Positions 55,601-63,923 of a stretch of 64,000 bases of DNA are shown here, piece by piece. Under the pieces are notes generated by a model. The model worked only from the letters and a program-made list of their open reading frames with translations. It had not been told where the DNA came from and did not search any database. Position 1 is the first letter of the stretch. The number at the start of each line of letters is the position of its first letter. Source of the DNA: Ecdyonurus torrentis (lineage: Eukaryota; Arthropoda; Insecta; Ephemeroptera; Heptageniidae); assembly GCA_949318235.1 (NCBI GenBank), contig OX439129.1, forward strand, positions 21,644,566 to 21,708,565. Reading direction: 5' to 3'. The position numbers and the translations under genes were made by a program.

Positions 55601-56635
55601 TATATTGCTAGCGAGTTTCGAAAAGATAAGATCTGGCTACGACGTACTAGGCCCAGCAAGCGAACATACCAAGTTGTTCTGGCACTTGATGACTCGTCCA
55701 GTATGGCAGACAATCATTCTAAGGAGGTAAGCATCTGGGTCATTTTTCATTTTACATTGCAGGCTGGAGTGAGTTCATGGTAATAATAAATCTTTTGTTT
55801 TCCAGCTGGCATTTGAGTCCCTGGCATTAGTGAGTCAGGCCTTGACTTTGCTTGAGGCTGGGGAACTTGGAGTGCTCAGTTTTGGGGAGGAACCAAGCAT
55901 TCTGCACCCTCTTGGAGAAACCTTCACTGAGGAGAGCGGCGCAAAGTAAGTTATAGTTTGTTTTTTTTATTATTATTATTAATTATTACTTTTGTGGCTC
56001 CAAGGTCTATTGTTTTTTACCATGTTAATTAAAAATGGTTATATTGATTAAAAATTTGTGCACTAGGCTCCTGCAGCAGCTGAGTTTCTCTCAACGCCAC
56101 ACTCGAGTGGGCAAGCTTGTGAATTTTGCAACAACCATGCTGACGTCATGTGCACGTCAGTCCCAGGGCTCTCAACTTGCGCAGCTGCTGCTCATCGTGA
56201 GTGATGGACGTGGTGTGTTCAGCGAGGGTCGAGAGGTCGTACACCAAGCAGTGAGAGCCGCCAGGGAGGCGCGCATATTTATAGTCTTCCTTGCCATAGA
56301 GGACCCTAACAGCAAGGTAAAAGCAGCTGCCAGTCAAATTGATTGTTTCAATTTGCGTTCATTCTATTATTGCTATCATTATAAATAGAGTTACATTTAC
56401 TCGCTGTATTTTCCTGCTTGATTTTAATTATTCTAATTTTATTTTTCAGGACTCTATATTGGACATTCGAATGCCTGCATTTAGTGGTGGTAAACTTCAA
56501 GGCATTGCTTCATATCTAGACAATTTCCCCTTCCCATTTTACTTGATTTTACGAGACGTGGAGAGCTTGCCGGCAGTTCTGAGCGACGCTTTGAGACAAT
56601 GGTTTGAACTTATGGCTGCCGCCATGCAGAACTAA
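30552..56635 (+). CDS. MDN1: Midasin (MDN1/Rea1), 3' part, 49 exons, 3,090 residues
   Basis: Midasin is a nuclear AAA ATPase with six dynein-like AAA units that pulls assembly factors (Ytm1 and Rsa4 in yeast) off pre-60S particles through its C-terminal MIDAS domain. I built 49 exons with GT-AG borders; reading phase holds across every junction and the total, 9,273 nt, is exactly 3,091 codons ending in TAA at 56,633-56,635. Visible in order are the second half of AAA6, a long helical linker, the Asp/Glu-rich region and MIDAS. Diagnostic segments include GRFEWVDSLLVK, ISRAMRNRGLEI, VIPYIASEFRKDKIWLRR and LDDSSSMADN. The first visible exon starts in phase 0 inside AAA6, so the start codon, AAA1-AAA5 and the AAA6 Walker A are missing. 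Exon coordinates are given in the four segment entries. The third intron houses two antisense chemoreceptor genes. Confidence 0.97.
32177..34306 (-). pseudogene. Gustatory receptor pseudogene, four exons, antisense in MDN1 intron
   Basis: Exons on the minus strand: 34306-33429, 33370-33271, 32544-32443, 32383-32177. The structure and phases (2, 0, 0) equal those of the intact neighbour at 35,403-36,905, and exon 4 encodes the receptor C terminus with TYLIVMYQF, the T-Y-x5-Q-F signature of arthropod gustatory receptors (seven-pass ligand-gated cation channels of taste neurons). Exon 1 is broken twice. Near 34,080-34,130 three imperfect 15-base units bring in-frame TAG codons and a frame change. 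Near 33,510-33,530 one base is missing beside a T/A run, so the frame leaves DCLLK for an early stop at 33,469. Exons 2-4 are still open, so decay looks recent. Use of a later start would remove the first membrane segments and would not cure the second lesion. Confidence 0.85.
34079..34130 (-). repeat. Imperfect 15-base tandem repeat that disrupts the receptor
   Basis: On the minus strand the units AGCATCTTACTATAG and AGCATCATACTATAG follow a shorter related unit and precede a partial one. The intact paralog lacks them. Each full unit ends with TAG in the receptor's frame. Confidence 0.8.
35015..35360. mobile_element. Second TTAA repeat family, fuller copy
   Basis: A 338-bp element (35,019-35,356) between two TTAA sites. 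Terminal inverted repeats are AGCCATAGACCACTTGAAAC on the left and the complement of AGGAATAGACCAGAAG on the right. The interior shares long blocks with 20,942-21,280. The termini resemble those of the hairpin MITE (AGGCGTAGAACACCTTGAAC), so both families may use the same transposase. It ends about 45 bases from the stop codon of the intact receptor. Confidence 0.8.
35403..36905 (-). CDS. Gustatory receptor-like seven-transmembrane protein, 409 aa
   Basis: Exons on the minus strand: 36905-36091, 36027-35922, 35781-35680, 35609-35403; 1,230 nt, 410 codons including TAG. The introns are 63, 140 and 70 bases with GT-AG ends and phases 2, 0, 0. The first ATG of the frame is at 36,905; upstream codons have no other ATG. 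The length and repeated hydrophobic segments (LYFLKVICS after a short N terminus, IVIILFTFISLAG, LFHTVIITLKPCLADAIFLS, LIIYTFITCVTTMCS, FVAYFYVFYPLFRIY and the C-terminal helix) suit seven membrane passes. The last helix holds TYLIVMFQF, matching T-Y-x5-Q-F of arthropod gustatory receptors. Odorant receptors share the fold but usually lack this signature. The ligand cannot be inferred. The gene lies wholly inside MDN1 intron 3, transcribed against it, beside a decayed paralog. Confidence 0.9.
42903..44965 (+). other. MDN1: MDN1 long intron with LINE remnant
   Basis: This intron is about 2 kb. It holds a LINE 3' fragment (43,206-43,505, minus), a poly-T run (about 43,600-43,632) and otherwise AT-rich sequence without a supported gene. 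The ORF at 44,311-44,529 has AT-driven composition and is not called. Confidence 0.8.
43206..43505 (-). mobile_element. 3' fragment of a non-LTR retrotransposon (RT C terminus plus 3' tail)
   Basis: The minus strand encodes MGDERIAKQVFHSRVDGRRD and then RGRPKTSWSEVVGRCL ending in RKLWRSITGSG. This GR.GRP..W pattern is the extreme C-terminal end common to RT proteins of several LINE groups in arthropods. It is followed by a 3' tail (GTTGGCTTACCCCGAAAGGG) and a terminal (TATG)n run at 43,206-43,224. It is strongly 5'-truncated, and lies against the orientation of MDN1. It belongs to a different family from the large element at 58.8-62.6 kb. Confidence 0.85.
51567..51665 (-). mobile_element. Second copy of the same LINE 3' tail
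   Basis: About 100 bases matching the 3' tail at 43,206-43,310, including the minus-strand GTTGGCTTACCCCAAAAGGG and a short TATG tail, in an MDN1 intron (51,540-51,758). It also lies antisense to MDN1. It is either very short or a tail-sharing SINE. Confidence 0.75.
54363..54531. mobile_element. Short terminal-inverted-repeat element in an MDN1 intron
   Basis: About 169 bp with arms of about 28 bases: GCAGAGAGATTAGAGAGTG then TTGAATTG on the left, and its near complement (CAATTCAACGTG, CTCTAATCTCTACC) on the right. A second inner pair (ATTCTCTAATT / AATTAGAGAAT) extends the palindrome. It has no coding capacity and its superfamily is unknown. Confidence 0.65.
55136..56635 (+). other. MDN1: MDN1 segment 4: MIDAS (VWA-like) domain, 5 exons
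   Basis: Exons: 55136-55300, 55592-55726, 55806-55945, 56067-56316, 56450-56635; residues 2800-3090. The domain starts with RLVLEPTQAARLRGDYRTG and the near-invariant VIPYIASEFRKDKIWLRR. The metal-ion-dependent adhesion site is complete: DxSxS in LDDSSSMADN, a threonine in SQRHTRVG, and an aspartate in LLIVSDGRGVFSEG. This domain binds the MIDO domains of Rsa4 (NLE1) and Ytm1 (WDR12). The protein ends LSDALRQWFELMAAAMQN, as other midasins end. Confidence 0.97.
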
Positions 56636-56854
56636 CCTAATTTACAATTCAGAGTCAATTGGTTTCAATAACCAATACGTTGATTACTTTTAAAATATCT
56701 GATATACCTACATGTAAAAAAAAATAAAATAAAAAAAAAATCATGCATTTTTTTAGAGTAGTAACAACAGTAAGTTTGTCATTGCTTCACTATTTTATCT
56801 TTTATTATAGATTATGTGAACTTGAGTTATCTTTTGTGGCTTAAAAAAAATGTA

Positions 56855-56910
56855 AATAAAACTATTGACTGTAATTCTTTTTCTATTTATAGTATTATTG
56901 TAAAAATAAA
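56855..56910 (+). promoter_or_regulatory. MDN1: MDN1 polyadenylation signals
   Basis: AATAAA occurs at 56,855-56,860 and again at 56,905-56,910, about 220 and 270 bases after the MDN1 stop, a plausible short 3' UTR. Confidence 0.6.
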
Positions 56911-58837
56911 AGTATTTTTCACATGAGTAGAGTATTATGTTCTATTAGAACAAGAGAAATCGTGTTAAAAAAACATTTCATGTTGTGCTGTGCATTGCTA
57001 ACTAATTTAAAGCAGCTTTAAGACTTGCATTTCATGTTCAATAATTTATACTCTTAATGTCTTTACTATTTTGCTCAACAATCTAAAAATTAGCAGGTGG
57101 TATGGTGATAGTAAAACTATATCAGCTACAAGATATTGTTTATTTCTGAGAGTGACATTATTACACTTTTAGGAATGATATTGAAATATGTACACATTGG
57201 AAAATAAAAATCATGTATTTTTCAATGTTGTGCATTTGGGAAAAAGACAATAAATTGCATTTTTTTAAATACATTTAGTAGAAAATAATGCAGCAAGTTG
57301 GTGGAGAAAAACATAACACAAAATTAATAATGTTTATGTCAGATGGGCTGACATCATTACAATATAATAGGCCTTTTAAATCCCTATTGTCTCATGAAAA
57401 AACTTAAGTGACAGCGTGTGAGATTTTAACAAATTCCTAAAAAAACATACAAAGAAAGTAAAACCAAAAAAAAAAAAAAAATCCCACAAGGTTTTTTACG
57501 GCTTTTTGAATAAATAAAACGCACTTTTTTTAAATAATATTAATAGCATTTTGAAATAGGCCTATTGTAATATTACGAAGCTTGTTTATAAACCTGTTCT
57601 CCCCTCCCCCTCCGCCCCCCAATGCACAATCTCATTGAAAAAAGCAATAGACCATCACCATTTTTTCATGTCTGTCCTAGGCTCAAAAACAATAGGTTTA
57701 CAAACAAGCTATTTAAGGATTTAAGATAATCAGTAAACATTTTCTGACTTGAAAATAATAGTAATTATAAAAATAAAGTTGAGATGCTAATGATATTAAA
57801 ATTATCCTTGTACACATCAGGTGTAATAAAACTTTCTTGCTGCATAATTGATATTTTATTTATATAATAGACAACTTCAAGTAATCAGGACATGTTACTG
57901 GCAAGGTCATTGTTGCACTTGATGCACAGTACAGTATGTTAAATTGAGGGTTTTAAAATGTAAATTGCTCACTTCCAAAGTTCTATAACACGTTAAATCC
58001 CACATGACTGTAAAGTAAAAAGCATACCTTAAAAAGTATGAAGGGCATGAATGAGCCCTGCCCAAAGGAACAAGGTGAGAAAAAACAAAGGGGAAGGGGG
58101 TTGTAATAAATTTCAATTGTTTATTTTTTTTAAAGTATGAATAAGAATTATATTTTATTCCCATATGAAAAGTGACAAAGTTAAGTACTGTAACTGAAAT
58201 TTCCAGTGAAACCATCTCTGCTTGGAGCTAACTTTGCTCTTTTTTCACCTCCTTCCTTTAAATGGGGCCCTTTCACTTATTCACATCATAAATACAAATC
58301 GAGTTGTGCTTTTTATACTGTGATGTGTGATTTAACATATTCCAAAACCTTTGAAAGTTAGCAATTGACACTTTACGAACCGAATTTAATATAATAAGGT
58401 CTATGCCAGGCAAAATATGTATGAATTGTAACAATGACCCTAGCCAATTAGTTGATTAATGTAACTCTTGTCAATGTCTCTATTGTTTACTTATATATTA
58501 TGCACACACAGACAATTAGTCTAATTATGTGAATATTACATATACGTACAAGTTTTGTACACAATTTACATACAGTACAATGCAAGGATTTTTATTTTGT
58601 CACTTGTCATCTCAATAGATGAGTACCGTATAGTTTTTTTTTTTTTTCTCTCTTTTTTTATTCCTTTGAAATATTTTATGATTGATTCTAGTATTATAGA
58701 AACAAAAAAGAAAAATGAAGGTTACATAACAGTACTTACATAAAGATACTGTACCATAAAAAAGTGTTGGAGGAAAAAATAGACAACATAGATTAAGAAG
58801 AATACAAATTCTTGACGTTTTAATAAGCACTAATTTA
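56911..58837. other. Intergenic stretch between MDN1 and the retrotransposon
   Basis: AT-rich, without a supported gene. A 102-codon minus-strand ORF at 57,907-58,215 has no recognisable motif. One short inverted-repeat element is listed separately. Confidence 0.7.
57579..57710. mobile_element. Short inverted-repeat element, 132 bp
   Basis: Arms of 20 bases, AGCTTGTTTATAAACCTGTT at 57,579-57,598 and AATAGGTTTACAAACAAGCT at 57,691-57,710, are reverse complements at 18 of 20 positions. The interior includes a C-rich run. A related left arm (GGCTTGTTTATAAAC) occurs near 4,103 without a clear partner. Confidence 0.55.
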
Positions 58838-58956
58838 TTTATTTTTTTTTTTATTTATTTTTTTTTATTTATTTATTAAACACATTGCGTGTACAACATA
58901 CATCTAAACATTCAACTCATAAACATTACATATAATATCAAGATCAAATAACAGTA

Positions 58957-61878
58957 TTATACATGTTGATCAGTGCCCTCGGCATAGTAGGCCATACTTA
59001 AATGTCTCCTAGAACATGTGAGGAGATGATACTGTTCACATGACATCCCACACAAGGAGCAGATACAATTATTATTACAAATATGATATTCTTTAGTGTT
59101 ACAAATTTTGTGATGAAAACCGTGTGCCGCGTAGCGGGTGATAATATTACGATTCCTCTGATTTGAGTTTTTCCATGTATCATTTTTTAAAGCTGGTGTA
59201 TTATAAAATGATAGATTAATATCATCGGTTTTATTTTCTCTAATTTGAACAAACTTAATAAAATTTTCAGTTTCTGGCAAATTAAATTTTAATCTCAGCT
59301 CCCGTACATAAAACTCCTCTCCTGAAAGTTCATAAACTAGTCTAGATTTTGTATATTTTGAGAGGCACATTGCTCTCTTAAGAAAACGAGATTTTACAGA
59401 CTCTAATAAGTTGAAGTCTGTGATGGTTAGATATGACCAGAAAATCTCTATTCCATAAGATGCTACAGGTGATATTTTCAGGTGAAAAAGTTTTATGGCC
59501 GTTTTCAGAGATAGCAAATGTACGTTTGATATGGTGAAGGATGCTGTGATGGCACTTTTGCTTCTATCTTTGACATGAGCTGCAAATGTCTTGCCTGATT
59601 GCTGTAAGGTAATACCTAGATATTTAAATGAGCTTACAAACTCCAATTTAGTTCCATTACAGTAGATATTTTCCGGAGGAGGGTTTGTTTTTGGGCGGCC
59701 ACCACTTGCATATTTAAACTTCATTATTTTTGTTTTATTCGCATTTATTTTTAACCCATTTAGAGAGGCCCATTTAACTAATTTATCCAAAATTTTCTGT
59801 AATTTTTCTAAGTTTTTACATATAATAGCCAAATCATCAGCATAGATACTGAGAAAGATCTCAGGATCATCTGCTATTAAATTAACAATTTCCTCGATTA
59901 TAGTTAGTATATCATAGGTTAAAAGGTTGTACAAAAGAGGACTACTCGGGCCCCCCTGCAAAACTCCATTGCTTTGCAAGATAGGGTCCGAGAGAAGTAA
60001 ACCATCATTTACAGTTACAAAATTGACTTCCAGTAGCAGGGCCAGAGCAACAAGTATTTCTTTCGGAAGCTTTTTAGTTTCGATAAGTTTACTTAATAAT
60101 AACTTTCTATCAACCAGGTCGAATGCTTTTAGAAAGTCAATGAATAGCACGAATGTACAACTTTTTGGTTCAGCTACATCTTTTAAAATCTGAGCATGCA
60201 AATATTTAACGGCTTGAATTGTTGATCTGCCTGGCATAAACCCAAACTGTATATCTGGGATAAGATCCTTAGTGCAATCAAAAACTCTCTTACAAATAAC
60301 TTTATCAAACATTTTGAACATGATGTAACAGTTTGCAATTCCTCTATAGGAGTTAGTGGACAGAATATTACCTTTACCTTTATACAAAACTTTTAAACGA
60401 GACTGTTTCCAGACTTGAGGTAATTTCTTATTTTCAATACATAGATTAAAAAAGTTAGCTAAACAGTTGCCCGAAAGCAAACCCCAGACAGCAATATGTT
60501 CCTTTGAAATACAATCCGGGCCAGCTGCCTTATTATTTTTCATGGAGTTAATAACAGAATTTAATTCCAAGGTAGAGATAGGTTTAAAAATTATATCCGA
60601 TGAATAATTATCTATTAAACTAATTAAATTCAATGAATCTTCTGATGAAAGATTCTTACAGTTTAATATCTCTTTAAAGTGATTCTCCCAATCATGAACA
60701 GGAATGGGACATTGGACATTTAGAATTTTGTCTTTTTTAAGATATGTATATGGAACGCTTTCCGCAATTGAAACTAAATTTTCTTCATATTTAATTTGAA
60801 ATAGATCCCGTTTTACATTGAGTAATTTTATATATTCTTTTTTAACTAAATTGAAATGAGTAAGAAGTTGCTTATCTTTAAATCTACAAGCTCTTAATTT
60901 AAATAAAAGGTGTAACACGTATTTCCGGAGAAGAAAAGCTTCCTGATCAAACCACGGTTTTGCTTGCCGCTTAGAATATTTCTTAGGTAAAGCAGAGTTT
61001 AATATCAAATATTGAATTTGTTCATATATTTTATCAATTTCCCCTTTTATGAAGAGGTCATTTAAAAGTTTAAAATTATTTTGGATCAGGTACATTAGTT
61101 TTTCCAGATCTATTTTATTTGTTATATTAGATAATGGAGTTGTGTACCACTTATTTGATTGCACCTCGTGCAGGAATTTTACATTAAAAATTAGTGGTTG
61201 GTGTTTTCTCAGGTGAATACCAGCAAATCTAGGAAAGTAATGAGAGAGTAGTTTGAATTTTGAGGGATCTATGAATAATAAATCAATCGTGCTGGAACCG
61301 TTGTGACAGATATAGGTTTTGTCCATAGGATTATTACACAAAATAAAATTTATCTCTGACATGACATCAATAAGAGACTGACCCTTGTCCTTGTCATTGG
61401 CATCCATTCTACAATTAAAATCACCTGCCATTATAATTGGAGTGTTACTTTTTAAAGCTTGTGAAAAGGCTTCAAGAACCGTCTCGTGAACATCAATTTG
61501 CGATAGAGAAGGATTAAGATAAAAACAGATAATACATACAGAATTAAAATTTACAATTAAATATCTAGCATTAGGAAAACTGTTGATAACAGGGCCTAGT
61601 TTGGGACTGGAGAAACATGAAATACCTCCAGAAGGGCGCCCTCCCAATCCCTGTATGGCAAACGAATGTGTTGAATAAAAATCTCTTAACTCAAAGCTAA
61701 CTTTTGAAAATGTTTCAGTTAAAACAAGAATATCTAGGTTTTTAAACACATTAACATCTGGTAACTTTTTAAAGAGATTTTTAACACCCTCCACATTCCA
61801 TACAAGAATAGACAACTGTGCCCCAGGCTTTACACTGGTGACACATGTGTCATTGAGAGGGGATGAAGAAAATGCTGA
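58957..61878 (-). CDS. Retrotransposon ORF2: AP endonuclease, reverse transcriptase, C2HC finger
   Basis: The frame is open from 61,878 to the stop at 58,957. Numbered from the TTG at 61,815 (952 codons), the endonuclease covers about 1-210: WNVEG near 7 (catalytic Asn), LTET near 34, AGDFN near 129 and RKHQPLIF near 203, where the usual SDH triad end reads RKH. The reverse transcriptase covers about 420-740: NKAAGPD near 428, FIDFLKAFD near 557, QGGPSSPLL and YADD near 658. The C-terminal CSLCGMSCEQYHLLTC near 917-934 is a C-x2-C-x7-H-x3-C finger. No ATG lies before the AGDFN block, and the frame overlaps the upstream ORF by 49 nt in -1 phase, so a frameshift fusion is likely. The enzyme would nick target DNA and copy the element RNA there. 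Confidence 0.93.
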   Translation of the reverse strand, partial: SAFSSSPLNDTCVTSVKPGAQLSILVWNVEGVKNLFKKLPDVNVFKNLDILVLTETFSKVSFELRDFYSTHSFAIQGLGGRPSGGISCFSSPKLGPVINSFPNARYLIVNFNSVCIICFYLNPSLSQIDVHETVLEAFSQALKSNTPIIMAGDFNCRMDANDKDKGQSLIDVMSEINFILCNNPMDKTYICHNGSSTIDLLFIDPSKFKLLSHYFPRFAGIHLRKHQPLIFNVKFLHEVQSNKWYTTPLSNITNKIDLEKLMYLIQNNFKLLNDLFIKGEIDKIYEQIQYLILNSALPKKYSKRQAKPWFDQEAFLLRKYVLHLLFKLRACRFKDKQLLTHFNLVKKEYIKLLNVKRDLFQIKYEENLVSIAESVPYTYLKKDKILNVQCPIPVHDWENHFKEILNCKNLSSEDSLNLISLIDNYSSDIIFKPISTLELNSVINSMKNNKAAGPDCISKEHIAVWGLLSGNCLANFFNLCIENKKLPQVWKQSRLKVLYKGKGNILSTNSYRGIANCYIMFKMFDKVICKRVFDCTKDLIPDIQFGFMPGRSTIQAVKYLHAQILKDVAEPKSCTFVLFIDFLKAFDLVDRKLLLSKLIETKKLPKEILVALALLLEVNFVTVNDGLLLSDPILQSNGVLQGGPSSPLLYNLLTYDILTIIEEIVNLIADDPEIFLSIYADDLAIICKNLEKLQKILDKLVKWASLNGLKINANKTKIMKFKYASGGRPKTNPPPENIYCNGTKLEFVSSFKYLGITLQQSGKTFAAHVKDRSKSAITASFTISNVHLLSLKTAIKLFHLKISPVASYGIEIFWSYLTITDFNLLESVKSRFLKRAMCLSKYTKSRLVYELSGEEFYVRELRLKFNLPETENFIKFVQIRENKTDDINLSFYNTPALKNDTWKNSNQRNRNIITRYAAHGFHHKICNTKEYHICNNNCICSLCGMSCEQYHLLTCSRRHLSMAYYAEGTDQHV

Positions 61879-62585
61879 TTAGGGGTGAAAGAAGGGATAT
61901 CATGATAATATGCATGTGTCTTTTCACCTACAGGGGATTTTCTATTATCCTCGTCTTCTACCCATGCTTGTGTCATTGCAGGATTATTATAAATTGACGT
62001 TTGATTAGGAGGAGGAGTTACACTAAACCGGTAGGGATTAGCTGGTGGTTTATCTGCAGGGCTATAAGGAGCAGCAGATACAGATAATGTTGGAATGCAG
62101 GTTGGATTTGAGACAGCAAGGAGCGGGGAAGCTGGGGAGGGTAACAAAGGGCTATTTGGTACCATACAATCTGCTGACGGGCTGCGGCTTACAGGAGATG
62201 TTGGGGAAATATGTGACTCTGGGGGAGGGGATGAATGAACTTGGGGTGGTTTTGATTGTGGGGATACATTTTTAAGGCTTGTAGAGTACACTGATATATG
62301 AATATCGTAGGCCTTAAATTCTTGATAGATTAGCTTCTTTACATACAGCCAGTTTAATTGATCCAATCCTGCGCCGATCTTAGGGATGGCTAGAGATCTA
62401 ATGTCATTGTCTCTACAATACAGTCCTAAACCACGTACACCGTCATGGAAATTTTTTAAGAATTGATTCTTGTTTTGGGTGTATTTGTGGTGGCTTTGAT
62501 ATTTTGTGACTATATTAAGAATGACTTTTCCTTCAGATTGGTGAGGAATCACTGACCCTGGTTTTAAAGTTTTATTTTTTTTCAC
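61830..62585 (-). CDS. Retrotransposon ORF1 (partial): TARG1-like macrodomain C-terminal half and Pro-rich linker
   Basis: Counting from the GTG at 62,585, residues 8-103 match the C-terminal half of the TARG1/OARD1/Poa1 class of macrodomains: KPGSVIP, VILNIVTKYQSHHKYT, LAIPKIGAGLDQLNW and a final strand DIHISVYS. TARG1 removes ADP-ribose from glutamate using a Lys in its ITKK motif and an Asp in GCGLD; the counterparts here are K28 (VTK) and D75 (GAGLD), both kept. The N-terminal half, with the ADP-ribose loop expected as AHC..D..M..G, is not found upstream, although the frame stays open without an ATG to 62,714. Residues 105-190 are a Ser/Pro-rich linker. The stop at 61,830 falls inside the -1 overlap with the endonuclease frame. 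Confidence 0.8.
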   Translation of the reverse strand: MKKNKTLKPGSVIPHQSEGKVILNIVTKYQSHHKYTQNKNQFLKNFHDGVRGLGLYCRDNDIRSLAIPKIGAGLDQLNWLYVKKLIYQEFKAYDIHISVYSTSLKNVSPQSKPPQVHSSPPPESHISPTSPVSRSPSADCMVPNSPLLPSPASPLLAVSNPTCIPTLSVSAAPYSPADKPPANPYRFSVTPPPNQTSIYNNPAMTQAWVEDEDNRKSPVGEKTHAYYHDIPSFTPNQHFLHPLSMTHVSPV

Positions 62586-62600
62586 ATTTATTATTAAAAG

Positions 62601-63113
62601 TGATTTTTTTTTCTCTCGTGTTAATTGCTTAGTGCTGAACAGAACTAATTCAAAATCACTAAAGTGGTTTTCAGAGTATGAAATAAAACTGTGTTGAAAT
62701 AAGAATTTATTATTTCAAAGCTATTTCATGAAACAATCTTAAATGCAAAAGTTATATATCAACATAGATTTATTTCATAGTGTGAACTAACTTTAAGAAA
62801 AGCAAGTCTCCCTCTTTTCTCAAAGATCTTATTAATTTGATACACTTAAAATGCTTAATGCTGTCAATTACAAATTAAGAATATGTGAATATAGTCCATT
62901 TAGTCATTATTATTGATTAAATAATAAAGAAGCAACGGTTTTGAGATTGACTTAAAGGGATTTCAATCACAATCGCTTCCGTTTTTACGCATCATGCATG
63001 GTTGAAATGAATGCAGATGTGTTTGAAATCACTTAAAAAGGCAGCATCAAAGAAAGTTGCTTATGTATTAGTCAATAATAGATATATATAAGAATTTTCA
63101 CTTAACTAAAAAA
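62601..63113. other. Gap between retrotransposon and acidic-tail gene
   Basis: AT-rich, about 500 bases, probably including the 3' UTR of the minus-strand gene that ends at 63,114. Nothing else is recognised, apart from the open frame continuing upstream of ORF1 to 62,714. Confidence 0.6.
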
Positions 63114-63923
63114 TTATTCTGTTGCCTTGGTTTCCTCCTCCTCCTTGATTTCAATATCTGAGGTTTCCATTGTTGATGCAGATGGTTCTGTGTCCATGGG
63201 TTCTTCAATATCAGCAGCAGGAGAGGCAGGTTTCTCTGGCTCAGGTTCCTTCTCTGGCTCTTTCTCCTCCACTTTCTCTTTCTCTACCTCAGGTTCCTCG
63301 CTGTCGTCTTTCTTGGGTGGATCTTCATCTGAGGAAGTCTTGCGTACCAAACCAAGGAAGTCCAGCATGCTGCCACTTGCTGCAAGTAATTGTAGGCATC
63401 ACTCAATGCACAATCAATACAAATATGGAATAGATTTATTACTACGTATTATAATGTAGGAAATGCTTTGATTTTATTCCTTACTCAAAACTAGTACCAA
63501 CTACCGAGGTAGCAATAAAATAAAAATGAAGGGGGCAAAGAAGGCAGAAGTCCTTAAGTTTCAAATATATAGGCTTAAATTATTCTTAAAATTTAAAATG
63601 CATCCCATTTTAAAATGTCAACATACCGACATTATACTAGGCTATTGTCTAACAAAATCACGAAGTAGGCTCTAAACTGTAATTACATAAAAGACCAAAA
63701 CTGAACTTACTTTCCCCCTGAGCAGCACTGGCAGTTGCAGCAGGAGTCGCAGCTTTGTCATCTTCCTTGGCAGAAGGTTTGACATAAGCTTTCATCCATT
63801 GATCATTAGGGTCCTGAGCAGGACCATCATCCAGGGTTACTAAGGGTGGGAAGGAGGCAGACTGAGCTTCCACACCAGGGTTGGGGTATGCAGAGCGCTT
63901 CTCACACTTGGCCAAGTGAGTGG
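63114..63923 (-). CDS. 3' end (last two exons) of an unidentified gene with acidic C terminus
   Basis: Two minus-strand exons, 63923-63711 and 63379-63114, join in frame (acceptors TTTCAG and TTGCAG, donor GTAAGT, phase 1 between them). The joined tail of about 158 residues begins THLAKCEKRSAYPNPGVEAQ and continues with LDDGPAQDPNDQWMKAYVKP, an Ala-rich linker, GSMLDFLGLVRKTSSDEDPP, then an acidic Glu/Pro/Lys stretch (EEKEPEKEPEPEKP) ending KEEEETKATE. The high Glu/Lys and low Cys content of the tail suggests an intrinsically disordered region. I do not recognise the family. The TAA at 63,114-63,119 ends the frame; upstream exons lie beyond the window. The 330-base intron shows nothing. Confidence 0.8.

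Larger units (their letters stand above)
58838..62600 (-). mobile_element. 5'-truncated non-LTR retrotransposon with macrodomain ORF
   Basis: The minus-strand order is: partial ORF with a macrodomain half and Pro/Ser-rich linker, endonuclease, reverse transcriptase, C2HC zinc finger, then a 3' UTR of about 80 bases and an A-rich tail with AATAAATAAAT units (58,838-58,880). Loss of the N-terminal macrodomain half at about 62,590 is typical 5' truncation. I could not define a convincing target-site duplication. The APE-type endonuclease and absence of LTRs place it among the EN-containing LINEs; the clade is not assigned. The 2.9-kb RT frame has no stop, so insertion was recent. Confidence 0.9.

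Noticed and set aside
59927..62275. Plus-strand ORFs of 76 and 88 codons across the retrotransposon
   Set aside because: They are antisense to the well supported RT and macrodomain frames and have no motif.
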